Assembly: GCA_964548225.1 (NCBI GenBank)
Contig: CAZJQP010000002.1
Location: forward strand, 1-64,000
DNA length: 64,000 nt
Source: CALMEH01 sp964548225
GTDB lineage: Bacteria > Acidobacteriota > Blastocatellia > Pyrinomonadales > Pyrinomonadaceae
Reading direction: 5' to 3'
Each line of letters opens with the position of its first letter. Within the stretch, counting starts at the first letter, position 1. The position numbers and the translations under genes were made by a program. Positions 48,817 to 57,970 of this stretch are shown piece after piece. Under the pieces are notes generated by a model. The model was not told the origin of the DNA. It did not search any database and worked only from the letters and a program-made list of their open reading frames with translations.

Positions 48817-50382
48817 ATGATTTTCCTTACTCAATCTGCCGCCGTTTATGGCATTGATGCGTTGATTGTTGACATCGAAGTCAATCTTCAACCCGTCAAA
48901 GGCGAAACTGAAAATACGCCGACGGTTTTAATCGTTGGACTACCCGACACGGCAATTCGTGAATCGCGTGAACGAATTCGCGCCGCAATTGTCAATAGTT
49001 CGTTCTTTTTTCCATTTCATAAAACGACGATAAATCTTGCACCTGCCTCCGTCCGTAAAGAAGGTTCGAGTTTTGATTTGCCGATTGCATTGGCGATTTT
49101 AGGCGCAAATGGCGACATCGGCAACGAAGATAATTTAAACGATATTTTAAGCGTCGGCGAACTTTCGCTCGATGGCAGAATTCGTCCTGTTCGCGGTGCG
49201 CTTTCGATTGCGTTGCGATGTCGTGAAAACAATATTTCCAATCTGATTTTGCCTGAAGAAAATGCTCAAGAAGCGGCAGTTGTTTCAGGTGTAAATGTCT
49301 TTCCTGTCAGAGATTTGCGCGAAGCCGTCGAAGTTGCGCGTGATTTGCAATCAGGACGAAATTCGTATCAGCCTTTGAAATTGGACATCAGCGAAATTCA
49401 GATTGATAAATCAAAATACCGCACGGATTTTGCGGAAGTTCGCGGTCAAAATAATGCCAAACGTGCGCTCGAAATTGCCAGCGCGGGCGGACATAATATT
49501 TTGATGATCGGTTCGCCCGGTTCAGGAAAAACGATGTTGGCAAAGCGTTTGCCGACGATTTTGCCGCCGCTCGAATTTGAAGAAGCTCTGGAAATTACAA
49601 AGATTCATTCGGTTGCGGGTTTGACCGGAAAATCCGGTTTGATTAACGAAAGACCTTTCAAAAATCCGCATCATACGACATCACAGGCAGGTTTAATCGG
49701 TGGCGGTTCAATCCCGAAACCGGGCGAAGTTTCGCTGGCACATCTCGGCGTTTTATTTCTTGATGAATTGCCCGAATTTGACCGAACAGTTCTCGAAGTT
49801 TTGCGCCAACCGATAGAAGATAAACAAGTTACGATTTCACGCGCCGCGACAAGTTTGACTTTTCCGTCGAATTTTATGCTCGTTGCTTCGATGAATCCGT
49901 GTCCGTGCGGCTATTTCGGAAGTGCGAGAGAATGCAAATGTTCACCGATTCAAATTCAGCGTTACGTTGGCAAAATTTCGGGTCCGCTGATGGATAGAAT
50001 TGACATTCACATAGACGTTCCGGCGGTAAAATTCAAAGAACTTCGCGGCAAAGACGCGCCGACGGGCGAAACTTCCGAAACGATTCGCGCCCGTGTCATC
50101 AAAGCGCGTGAAATTCAAATCGAAAGACTTTCAAACGAAGGCATTTTTTCAAATTCGGCAATGTCTTCATCACAAATACGCAAATTCTGCCCTCTCGATG
50201 CGGAAAGCGAAAATCTTCTTGAACGCGCAATGCTCAAACAAGGTCTTTCCGCTCGCGCACACGATCGAATCTTAAAAGTTTCGCGCACCATTGCCGATTT
50301 GGACGGATTTGAAAACATTCAACCTCATCACATTTCCGAAGCCATCAATTATCGTTCATTGGATAGAAATTATTGGGCTTAA
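48817..50382 (+). CDS. YifB/ComM-family Mg-chelatase-like AAA ATPase
   Basis: A 521-residue protein. The Lon-like S5 fold at the N-terminus (about 1-165, ERIRAAIVNSSFFFPFHKT), Walker A GSPGSGKTM (about 232-240), Walker B LFLDELPEF, the zinc-like MNPCPCGYFG and the C-terminal Mg_chelatase domain are in normal order. ComM drives branch migration during natural transformation in Haemophilus and Vibrio, and relatives are widespread. Its presence does not by itself prove competence. Confidence 0.9.
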   Translation: MIFLTQSAAVYGIDALIVDIEVNLQPVKGETENTPTVLIVGLPDTAIRESRERIRAAIVNSSFFFPFHKTTINLAPASVRKEGSSFDLPIALAILGANGDIGNEDNLNDILSVGELSLDGRIRPVRGALSIALRCRENNISNLILPEENAQEAAVVSGVNVFPVRDLREAVEVARDLQSGRNSYQPLKLDISEIQIDKSKYRTDFAEVRGQNNAKRALEIASAGGHNILMIGSPGSGKTMLAKRLPTILPPLEFEEALEITKIHSVAGLTGKSGLINERPFKNPHHTTSQAGLIGGGSIPKPGEVSLAHLGVLFLDELPEFDRTVLEVLRQPIEDKQVTISRAATSLTFPSNFMLVASMNPCPCGYFGSARECKCSPIQIQRYVGKISGPLMDRIDIHIDVPAVKFKELRGKDAPTGETSETIRARVIKAREIQIERLSNEGIFSNSAMSSSQIRKFCPLDAESENLLERAMLKQGLSARAHDRILKVSRTIADLDGFENIQPHHISEAINYRSLDRNYWA

Positions 50383-50413
50383 TTATCTCATTTAAGAATC
50401 ATTTATTGTAACT

Positions 50414-50448
50414 GTGTGAATTTTCGCGTCAAGTGCGAAAATTCACAC
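50414..50448. terminator. Perfect hairpin GTGTGAATTTTCGC, probable bidirectional terminator or operator
   Basis: GTGTGAATTTTCGC (50414-50427), 7-base loop, then its exact reverse complement (50435-50448), 32 bases after the ComM-like stop. No T run follows, so termination may be weak or it may be a regulator site. Confidence 0.55.
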
Positions 50449-50544
50449 TCTAAATCGTTTCTCCAAAATATATTTTCAGATGATTTTCACGAAAAGTCTG
50501 TAATTGCGCTAAGGGAAGAGTAATTCAAATAATACGGTGGTTGG

Positions 50545-50561
50545 AAGGCACGATATTTGCA
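50545..50561 (+). promoter_or_regulatory. Sigma-54-like -24/-12 promoter
   Basis: AAGGCACGATATTTGCA has GG (50547-50548) and GC (50559-50560) exactly 10 bases apart, and matches the consensus GGCACG-N4-TTGC closely. Transcription would start about 50572 and run into the outer-membrane protein gene and possibly the exopolysaccharide operon. No sigma-54 activator is encoded in the window. Confidence 0.6.
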
Positions 50562-50722
50562 GTTTCCAGTATTACAAAAATCAGATTCTCTTTGGAAGTT
50601 GATTTTGTGGCGGGCTTGAGAACTTGTTCTTGTAAATCAAATGCTAATTATCGGAGAAATAATTTGAAAGAGAATTATTGTTTTAAGCGAAATTACTTAG
50701 GTGAACATATCAGAGGTGAATA

Positions 50723-51499
50723 ATGTTTAAATTAAAATTGGTAACTTTTTTAATAGGTCTCGGCATAATATGTGGTGTTAATTCGAGTTATGCTCAAGAA
50801 ACTTTTGTCGGCGTGAAAGGCGGAATCAGTATTCCCCAACTTAGCGGCGGAGGTGACAACGAATTAAGTAAGGATTATAAATCACGAACCTCTCTAAATG
50901 TTGGAATGTTTCTTGAACTCGGCATTACTAAACGATTTTCCTTCCAATCTGAATTGAATTTTGCCGGAAACGGCGGAAAACGCAATGGAGTGCAGCCGAT
51001 AACTTCAACTATCCCCGGATTGCCGCAATTGCCGATCGGTGCTTATTATTACGCCGATTTTAAGAATGAAGCCGTTCTGAATTATTTGGAAGTTCCGGCT
51101 CTCGTTAAATACAGATTTAATCCCAAATCCAAAGCCGGATTTTACGGCAATATCGGTGTTTTTTATGGACGTTTATTGAGTGCCAAAACCAAAACGAGCG
51201 GCAGCAGCACAATTTATTTGGACAAAAACAGAACGCCGCTTTTGATTCCGCCTGCCAATCAGCCTTTGCCTCCGATTTCATTTGACGCAACTACAAATAT
51301 AAAAAACGATCTGAACAAGAATAATTTTGGTGTAACGGGCGGCGGCGGCGTAGAGTTTCGCAAAGGGAAAAATCGTTTTTTTGTGGATGCTCGCGTTTCT
51401 TACGGTTTATTGAGTATTCAAAGAGATACTGTGAGAAATGGCAGTAGTCAAACGGGAAATTTGATAATTTCCGTTGGGTATGCTTTTAAGTTGAAGTAA
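50723..51499 (+). CDS. Outer-membrane beta-barrel protein (PorT-like)
   Basis: A 258-residue protein with a signal peptide (about 1-24, ending SYAQE). The mature part has the short alternating strands of an eight-stranded barrel (TFVGVKGGISIPQLSGGGD, GMFLELGITKRFSFQSELNF, NFGVTGGGGVEFRKGKNRFFVDARVSYGL, ISVGYAFKLK) of the outer-membrane-beta-barrel family. First gene after the sigma-54-like promoter. May be unrelated to the polysaccharide genes or serve as an outer-membrane component. Confidence 0.75.
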   Translation: MFKLKLVTFLIGLGIICGVNSSYAQETFVGVKGGISIPQLSGGGDNELSKDYKSRTSLNVGMFLELGITKRFSFQSELNFAGNGGKRNGVQPITSTIPGLPQLPIGAYYYADFKNEAVLNYLEVPALVKYRFNPKSKAGFYGNIGVFYGRLLSAKTKTSGSSTIYLDKNRTPLLIPPANQPLPPISFDATTNIKNDLNKNNFGVTGGGGVEFRKGKNRFFVDARVSYGLLSIQRDTVRNGSSQTGNLIISVGYAFKLK

Positions 51500-51518
51500 A
51501 AAACAATATTTTTATCAA

Positions 51519-52658
51519 ATGAGTAAAATACCTCTTCAAAAATATTTAAGGCAACTTGCAAAGGCTTTGGTTTCAGTTATATTTTTTTCATTTTTGTCTC
51601 CTTCTTTCGCTTTTGGGTTTATCGAAAATTCCAAAGATTTTAGAATAGCGGTTCTCGGCGATTCGGTTCTTTGGGGAATGGGATTGCGTGAAGAAAATAA
51701 AATCCACAGCAAACTGGCAAAGTGGTTGCAAACCGAAATTTTCAAAGAAAAGCGTCACGTTGCAATACCTCTGTTGTTGGCTCACGCAGGAGCGAAAATT
51801 TTTCCCGAATTTGACAAAAAAGAAAGACTCATTCCGGCAAAAAATTTTGGAGAGATGAGTTCGGGTAATCCTTCAATTTTAAGTCAGGTTGATCTAGCCG
51901 CTGAAACATTTCGCCGGAAAGGAGTAAATCCTGAAGATGTCGAATTAATTATTGTCAACGGCGGGGCGAATAATCTCGGCGTAAAAAATCTCGTTATAAT
52001 GTTATTTCCAAACCGCGAAGTTATTGACAGGGCAAAAAAATATTGTTTCGACGAAATGCAAATTGTTTTGGCAAAAATCGCCGACGTATTTCCTAATGCA
52101 CGAATCGTCGTTGTCGGATATTACCAGGTTATTTCGTCTGAAACAAAATCTGCGGAATTAACTAAAAGTTTGTTTGGTTTGGTTGGTTTAAGAAAACTTG
52201 GCGCACTTTTCAATATACCATTTTACCATGAGCGTTGGGTTAGAGATTCTTTAGCCAAAAAATCAGACTACTGGCATCAATATTCTGATTATAGCTTGAA
52301 TCAAGTTGTTGAGGAATTAAACAAACAACGTCCGATACAAGATACAAAATCTCAAAAAAATCTTCCGCGTGCATTTTTTGTTCATGCTCCGTTTAACCCC
52401 GAAAACAGCTATGGTGCGCCTGATACATATCTTTGGAAACTTGTCGGTTGGGGAAAATCAAACGACGAAATGCGTGCGGAAAGGCAAAAATCTTGCAAAC
52501 AGGAAAAAAAGCGCGGGTTAGATTATTCATTTTGCTCTAAAGGCGCACTTGGACACCCAAATATAAAAGGCGCAAATGCCTATTTTGAAGCGATAAAAAA
52601 TACACTTGTTCCCATAATTGATTCATTCGACTGGCTTGAAAACTCCGAAAACCAATAA
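51519..52658 (+). CDS. SGNH/GDSL-type hydrolase-like secreted protein
   Basis: A 379-residue protein with an N-terminal hydrophobic stretch (about 15-33, VSVIFFSFLSPSFAFGF). The nucleophile block is AVLGDSVLWGMGL (Ser49), block III reads NGGANNLG, and the late GHPNIKGANAYFEAIK supplies the His; the preceding Asp of DxxH is not clear. SGNH enzymes in such loci often add or remove acyl groups of exopolysaccharides. It is 19 bases after the barrel gene, and 128 bases before Wza. Confidence 0.7.
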   Translation: MSKIPLQKYLRQLAKALVSVIFFSFLSPSFAFGFIENSKDFRIAVLGDSVLWGMGLREENKIHSKLAKWLQTEIFKEKRHVAIPLLLAHAGAKIFPEFDKKERLIPAKNFGEMSSGNPSILSQVDLAAETFRRKGVNPEDVELIIVNGGANNLGVKNLVIMLFPNREVIDRAKKYCFDEMQIVLAKIADVFPNARIVVVGYYQVISSETKSAELTKSLFGLVGLRKLGALFNIPFYHERWVRDSLAKKSDYWHQYSDYSLNQVVEELNKQRPIQDTKSQKNLPRAFFVHAPFNPENSYGAPDTYLWKLVGWGKSNDEMRAERQKSCKQEKKRGLDYSFCSKGALGHPNIKGANAYFEAIKNTLVPIIDSFDWLENSENQ

Positions 52659-52786
52659 ATCTTCTGCCAATTTTTATCTTCATTCATTTTGACTTGAGTC
52701 TCTGCTCTGTAAATCTTATTGATTTGCCTAAATAACATCTGGAAATCAGCAAACATTCGTTCTGTATAAACCACAACTTGTGATTT

Positions 52787-53431
52787 ATGCGTTTAATTTT
52801 GCTGACATTATTTTTTTGTTTCATTTGTCTGCCATTTGAGAATTCGGCACAAACAAATGACAAACCTTTGGCTGACAACACTTATCGAATTCAAAAAGGC
52901 GATAAATTGAGTGTCAAATTTTTTTCGCATCCCGAATTAAATGAACCTTCGGTTATTGTGCGTCCCGACGGATTTATCAGTTTGCAGATAATTGACGATA
53001 TTCGCGCCGAAGGCAAAACGGTGGCGGAATTAAAAAAGGAACTCGAAAAAGCATATAACGAAACGCTTCTGAATCCGATAATTTCCGTTGCGGTTATCGA
53101 ATTTGTTGCGCCGCGAGTTTTTATCGGCGGACAGATTAAAAACGCCGGACGATATGATTTGCGCGATGCGAAAACCATTGTGCAAGTTATTTTTCTGGCG
53201 GGCGGTTTTACGGAAGACGCGAATCGGAAAATGGTGATTTTGGCACGTCCTGACGGCAAAGGCGATTGGCAGACGCAAGCCGTCAATGTGATGAAGATTT
53301 TGGACAAAAAAAGCACGGAAAAAGATGTTGATTTGCGCGACGGGGATTACATTTTTATTCCCGATTCAAAAATTTCGCAGTTCAATAAGGCAGTAGAAAC
53401 TTTTCGCGGACTTTTGCCGCGCTTCTTTTAA
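52787..53431 (+). CDS. Polysaccharide export outer-membrane protein (Wza/SLBB type)
   Basis: A 214-residue protein with a signal peptide (about 1-20, PFENSAQ). Poly_export domain (TYRIQKGDKLSVKFFSHPELNEP, about 32-110) and SLBB-like segment (PRVFIGGQIKNAGRYDLRDAKTIVQVIFLAGGFTEDANR). No lipobox, and shorter than E. coli Wza (about 360), as in many environmental export systems. It probably forms the periplasmic/outer-membrane channel with the Wzz encoded next, 5 bases downstream. Confidence 0.88.
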   Translation: MRLILLTLFFCFICLPFENSAQTNDKPLADNTYRIQKGDKLSVKFFSHPELNEPSVIVRPDGFISLQIIDDIRAEGKTVAELKKELEKAYNETLLNPIISVAVIEFVAPRVFIGGQIKNAGRYDLRDAKTIVQVIFLAGGFTEDANRKMVILARPDGKGDWQTQAVNVMKILDKKSTEKDVDLRDGDYIFIPDSKISQFNKAVETFRGLLPRFF

Positions 53432-53436
53432 TTTTA

Positions 53437-55059
53437 ATGAGATTTTCGAGCGATAAAAATTTGGTAAAGCAAATTGTGCAAACAATTTGGAAACGTAAAT
53501 TTCTGATTGCGGCAATCCTTTTGTTGGTCGTCGTTTCGGGAATGTTTGCGACGATTATGGTTACGCCGAAGTTTGAAGCAACGATGAGCATTATCGTTTC
53601 GCGCGACCGCATTGACCCGCAAATCAATCCTTCGGACAAAAACCCCGAAATCACGCAGACAACTATCAGCGATGAAGAATTTAATTCCGAATTGGAGTTG
53701 ATTAAAAGCGGCGAAGTTATTGCGGGCGTAGTCAAAGACTTAGACCTTTTGAGCAATCAAAAGCCGAAACCTGATACGCGGTTTGCGAGTTTGCGCGGAC
53801 GAATCAAGACGGCGATTTACAAATTTATCGGGCGCGAAAAAGAAGAAACCAACGAAGATGCAGACGTTTTTACAGTTGAAAAAATGGTTAATCGGGTGTC
53901 GGGAAATTTGGAAGTAACTTCAAACAAAAAATCGCGCGTCATCAAAGTTGCATACACCGATACGGATCCGATTCGGGCAAAAAAAGTTCTCGAAAAATTG
54001 TATGAAAAATTTGTCGCTTTGCACGTTTCGATAAACGATAGACCGCAAGCCGGAGAAGTTTTTAACGAGCAATCCGATAAATACAATCAAAAACTGAACC
54101 AATCAACTAATGCGCTGAGAAATTTCGACACGCAAAACGGCGTAACCGGTGCAGAAGTCGGGGTTCAGCGCGAATTGCTTTTGAAACAACTTTACGACAC
54201 GCAAGGACAAGCAAACGCGGCACGGACGGAAATCGGTGAAACAGAGAAAAAAATTGCCGATTTGAAAGAAAAAATTGCCGCACAACCCGTTCAAATCCAA
54301 ACCGGCTCGGTTCAAAAATATGTCGCCGCACTCGACCAGATGAAAGGTGAACTGGTCAGACTTGAACAAGAACGCACACAACTTTTGCAAAAATATCAGG
54401 CAAACAGCCGTTTTGTGCGCGACAATCAGGAAAAAATTAATCAATTACGCAAAGCGATAAAAGAAGAAACCGACAATCCGCCGCAAGAGCGTTCTTACGC
54501 GCTGAACGATTTGCGCCGAAGACTAGAAAGCGACCTTTACAATGCTCAGACGAATCTCGTTTCTCTGCGTCAACGCGAAACAACGATGAACGACCAAGCC
54601 AATAAATTACGCGCTCAGGTCGAATTTCTGAACAGCAAAAGTCTTGAACGCACGAATCTTGAACGAAACCGAAATGTCAACGAAGAAGCTTATTTGCTTT
54701 ATCAGAAAAAAGCGCGTGAAAACGAAATTACACAAGTTTTAAACAAAGAACAGGTTATGAATTTCGCCATTGTTGATGCGCCGCGCACCGACGGCGAGCA
54801 GAAAAATCCGAAATTGTTTTTGAATCTGTTGGTTTTGATGGCAATCGGTGCAACTGCCGGATTTGCCGGAGCCATTATTTTAGAAAAATATAACGAGACG
54901 GGCGACGATTTGATTTATTCGGCACGCGAACTCGAAAAACGTTACGATCTACCGCTTTTGGCGGCAATTCCGGTGATTGAAATGCCGAAAAACATGAAAG
55001 TAATTTCAAAACCCAAAAGATTGGCATTGCCGCCGCCGCGAAGCAAAAAAGCGAATTAA
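53437..55059 (+). CDS. Chain-length determinant / polysaccharide co-polymerase (Wzz/GumC type)
   Basis: A 540-residue inner-membrane protein. First membrane segment near 22-42 (LIAAILLLVVVSGMFATIMV), a long coiled-coil periplasmic part (about 200-410, rich in Gln/Glu/Lys heptads), and a second segment near 462-482 (LNLLVLMAIGATAGFAGAI). A short cytoplasmic tail with a proline-rich end, but no tyrosine kinase domain, so a separate kinase would be needed. It controls chain length and connects to Wza. Confidence 0.88.
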   Translation: MRFSSDKNLVKQIVQTIWKRKFLIAAILLLVVVSGMFATIMVTPKFEATMSIIVSRDRIDPQINPSDKNPEITQTTISDEEFNSELELIKSGEVIAGVVKDLDLLSNQKPKPDTRFASLRGRIKTAIYKFIGREKEETNEDADVFTVEKMVNRVSGNLEVTSNKKSRVIKVAYTDTDPIRAKKVLEKLYEKFVALHVSINDRPQAGEVFNEQSDKYNQKLNQSTNALRNFDTQNGVTGAEVGVQRELLLKQLYDTQGQANAARTEIGETEKKIADLKEKIAAQPVQIQTGSVQKYVAALDQMKGELVRLEQERTQLLQKYQANSRFVRDNQEKINQLRKAIKEETDNPPQERSYALNDLRRRLESDLYNAQTNLVSLRQRETTMNDQANKLRAQVEFLNSKSLERTNLERNRNVNEEAYLLYQKKARENEITQVLNKEQVMNFAIVDAPRTDGEQKNPKLFLNLLVLMAIGATAGFAGAIILEKYNETGDDLIYSARELEKRYDLPLLAAIPVIEMPKNMKVISKPKRLALPPPRSKKAN

Positions 55060-55071
55060 AAGAATTTATTT

Positions 55072-56478
55072 ATGAAAGAAAGAATCAGAGCATCGCTGGT
55101 TTTCAGCTATAAAATTCTCGATTTAGCCGCGCTGAGTTTTGCGCTTTGGCTGGCGTTTATTTACGGCGGACCGGAAGGCGTTGATTATATTGTCAAAGCC
55201 GTTTTGTCGCCGACGTTTGACAGTTCGCTGTTTTTGCTCGGCGTTTTAGGAAGTTGGGCGTTTGTCTTGTCGTCTTTTTGGCTTTATCGTTCAAAACGTC
55301 TGGCGAGTTGGCAGGACGAATTATTTGATGTTTTGCGAGCGGTTTTGTTTTGCAGTCTGATTTTGGCGACGATGATTTTGCTTGCCGAATGGCAGATTTT
55401 TCCGAAAAGATTCTTGCTGATTTTTGCAGTTTCATCAATCATTTTGCTTTTCGGTTTGCGTCTTTTTAAGCGCAAATTGTTAAAAACATTTCGGCTTCAC
55501 GGACGAAATTTGCGTTCGGTTGTTGTCATTGGTGCAGGCAGACGCGGACAGGAAATCTTCAAACTTATTAAGGAAAATCCCGAAATCGGTTACAAATTTG
55601 CAGGCTTCGTTGACGATTTGGAAACGCCGCAAACCATCGGAAATCTTTCGGAAATCTCGAAAGTTTTAGCTGAAAACATAATTGACGAAATTATCATCTG
55701 TTTGCCGATAAAAACTTTCTATAACCAGATGGAATTCATTGCCAAAGCGGCGGAAGAACAAGGAATTATCGTGCGGATTTATTCGGATTTGTTCAATCTG
55801 AAGCTCGCCCGCGCCGTTGCCGGAGAAATTGGCGACGCGCCGATTCTGTCGCTTTACACGACATCTTTTTCAAATTGGCAGATGTTTTTGAAAAACGCGA
55901 TTGATTTTATCGGCGGCTTGATTTTATTGATTCTGACTGCGCCTTTGATGATTGTAATTGCTCTGTTGATTAAAATTACATCGCCCGGACCGATATTTTT
56001 TATTCAAGAACGAGTCGGTTATAACAAACGCCTTTTCCGAATGTTCAAGTTTCGGACAATGGTTGTTGATGCCGTCGAACAGCAGAAAAAACTCGAAGCC
56101 TTAAACGAAGCGGACGGACCTGTTTTCAAAATCAAAAATGACCCGCGCATCACGCCCGTCGGAAAATGGCTTCGCAAAACGAGTCTTGACGAATTGCCGC
56201 AACTTTTTAATGTTTTGCTCGGCGATTTATCTTTGGTTGGACCGAGACCTTTGCCCGAACGCGATTTTCAAAAATTCAATCAAATGTGGTTTAACCGCCG
56301 TTTCAGCGTCAAACCCGGCATAACTTGTATCTGGCAAATTTCCGGTAGAAGCGAAACGAGCTTTGATAAATGGATTATGCAAGACCTCGAATACATTGAT
56401 AAATGGTCGCTTTCATTAGACTTAAAGATTTTGTTCAAAACAATTCCAACAGTTTTGCGCGGCACGGGCGCGATGTAG
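55072..56478 (+). CDS. Polyprenyl-phosphate glycosylphosphotransferase (priming enzyme)
   Basis: A 468-residue enzyme that puts the first sugar-phosphate on undecaprenyl phosphate. Four to five N-terminal membrane segments, a CoA-binding-like soluble middle domain (VVVIGAGRRGQEIFKLIKENPEIGYKFAG, about 145-240), a further membrane segment (IDFIGGLILLILTAPLMIVIALL), and the catalytic bacterial sugar transferase domain (RMFKFRTMVVDA, LRKTSLDELPQLFNVLLGDLSLVGPRPLPERDF). The WcaJ/WbaP type. The sugar is likely glucose or galactose; not proven. 13 bases after the Wzz gene. Confidence 0.92.
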   Translation: MKERIRASLVFSYKILDLAALSFALWLAFIYGGPEGVDYIVKAVLSPTFDSSLFLLGVLGSWAFVLSSFWLYRSKRLASWQDELFDVLRAVLFCSLILATMILLAEWQIFPKRFLLIFAVSSIILLFGLRLFKRKLLKTFRLHGRNLRSVVVIGAGRRGQEIFKLIKENPEIGYKFAGFVDDLETPQTIGNLSEISKVLAENIIDEIIICLPIKTFYNQMEFIAKAAEEQGIIVRIYSDLFNLKLARAVAGEIGDAPILSLYTTSFSNWQMFLKNAIDFIGGLILLILTAPLMIVIALLIKITSPGPIFFIQERVGYNKRLFRMFKFRTMVVDAVEQQKKLEALNEADGPVFKIKNDPRITPVGKWLRKTSLDELPQLFNVLLGDLSLVGPRPLPERDFQKFNQMWFNRRFSVKPGITCIWQISGRSETSFDKWIMQDLEYIDKWSLSLDLKILFKTIPTVLRGTGAM

Positions 56479-56494
56479 TTTTATTTCAGACAGA

Positions 56495-57970
56495 ATGGAA
56501 AAAACTTCCAATTTTACGGAAATCACCAAACAATTCGCACTTATTGGCGGATTGTTTTTGGGTGCGTGTTTGCTTGGCGCGATGGTTGTCGGTGCAGGTT
56601 CGCAAACTTTAATTTTCGGTGCGTTAGTTGTTTTTGCAATCGGCGCGGTGATTTGTTTTGCGCTTGAATTACCCGTAATTACAGCAGTTAGATTTATTTT
56701 TATCTTTTCGTTTTTTTTCAAAGCCGATGCCAGTTTGATGAAAATTGACGAAATTGAAGATCCTTCCGGCTTGAATCTTTCACTCACATTAGTAACGGCT
56801 TTGATTTTGCTCGTTCACGACCAATTTGCCGACAAATCGAGAGAAAAAATCTTTCCGACTTCGTTTTTATTAGTTCTCGCGGCATTGTTCATTTGTGCTT
56901 GTGTTTCAGTAATTTACGCCGGTTCAAATCTTCTCGGATGGTTTTCCGTCTGGTCATTTTCAACTTTGATTTTGATTGCTTTCGTCATCGCTTCGCATTT
57001 CAGCCAACGCGAAAGATTAATTCAGTTAATTTTGGGCTTAGCGGGCGGATTGATTTTTACCGGATTTATTTCTTTCACGCAATATTTTCTTGATTTTCCG
57101 ACAAATTTAGCGGCTTTTGGAACAGGCACGGAAGAAGAATTGCTCGGCACGCAAAGCCAACTTTTATCGCGTGTTCCGGCGTTTTTGCGAACTCCGACGG
57201 AAATGGCTTGGGTTATTTCGGCTCTGATTCCGCTGATTCTTGCGCCGATTATTTGTCGCGTCAAAAACTTTGAATCGTTTCAGAAACTTTTTCTTTGGGG
57301 CGCAATTTTAGCTGGAATTATCGCGGTCATTTTGTCTCTGGCGCGAGGCAGTTGGCTTTCGCTTCTGGCGGCAGTCGGAATTTTGATTTTCTTTGGTTGG
57401 ATGCGGCTTTCTAAAAACGAAAAAAGGACTTATTTCTTTTCAATCAGCGGCGCGATTCTGTTGGTTTGTGTTCTTCTAGCTCCGTTTTCGGCGCGAATTT
57501 ATGACCGTTTGACCGGCGACGACGAAGGTTCGGCGTTGATTCGCGTGCCTTTGATGGAAACTGCTGTCCGAATGATTAAAGATAACGCGCTCGTCGGTGT
57601 CGGACTAAACGGTTATCGCGCAAATATGGGCAGATACGACGAAACTTCGATTCTCGTATCGCAGATTTTTCCGAATCCGGTTCACAATGTTTTCGCGCAT
57701 ATCACGGCGGAAATCGGTATTCCGGGCGGAATTATTTTTTGCTTATTGATTTTGGTCGCGCTGTTTGAATGTTTCAAAGCGATGCAATCGCAAGACCGTC
57801 TGCTTTTTGCGATTGCTTTGGGAACAGCCGCCGGACTGATTGCGTTCGTTATTTCCGGCATCAAAGAACCCGGCTCGCTCGGCTCGACTCGTCCGCCGAT
57901 GCGAACTTTATTTTTTCTGTTCGGCACAGTTTTAGCCGTCAGCCGAATGCGCCGACAGTTGTTTTTGTAA
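56495..57970 (+). CDS. O-antigen ligase/Wzy-type polymerase family membrane protein
   Basis: A 491-residue protein with about 12 hydrophobic segments. The large periplasmic loop with ARIYDRLTGDDEGSALIRVPLMETAVRMIKDNALVGVGLNGYRANMGRY and HNVFAHITAEIGIPG matches the Wzy_C family, which joins glycan units or ligates them to a carrier. Which of the two it does cannot be decided. It is 17 bases downstream of the priming enzyme and its stop abuts the flippase start. Confidence 0.85.
   Translation: MEKTSNFTEITKQFALIGGLFLGACLLGAMVVGAGSQTLIFGALVVFAIGAVICFALELPVITAVRFIFIFSFFFKADASLMKIDEIEDPSGLNLSLTLVTALILLVHDQFADKSREKIFPTSFLLVLAALFICACVSVIYAGSNLLGWFSVWSFSTLILIAFVIASHFSQRERLIQLILGLAGGLIFTGFISFTQYFLDFPTNLAAFGTGTEEELLGTQSQLLSRVPAFLRTPTEMAWVISALIPLILAPIICRVKNFESFQKLFLWGAILAGIIAVILSLARGSWLSLLAAVGILIFFGWMRLSKNEKRTYFFSISGAILLVCVLLAPFSARIYDRLTGDDEGSALIRVPLMETAVRMIKDNALVGVGLNGYRANMGRYDETSILVSQIFPNPVHNVFAHITAEIGIPGGIIFCLLILVALFECFKAMQSQDRLLFAIALGTAAGLIAFVISGIKEPGSLGSTRPPMRTLFFLFGTVLAVSRMRRQLFL

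Larger units (their letters stand above)
50383..50722. other. 340-base region upstream of the surface-protein/exopolysaccharide genes
   Basis: Holds a strong hairpin (50414-50448), a sigma-54-like promoter (50545-50561) and a leader of about 150 bases before the gene at 50723. A 60-codon frame in the leader (50541-50723) lacks any family support and is not called. Confidence 0.6.

Noticed and set aside
50541..50723. 60-codon open frame between the sigma-54-like promoter and the barrel gene
   Set aside because: It starts inside the promoter, shows no family feature and has no start signal.
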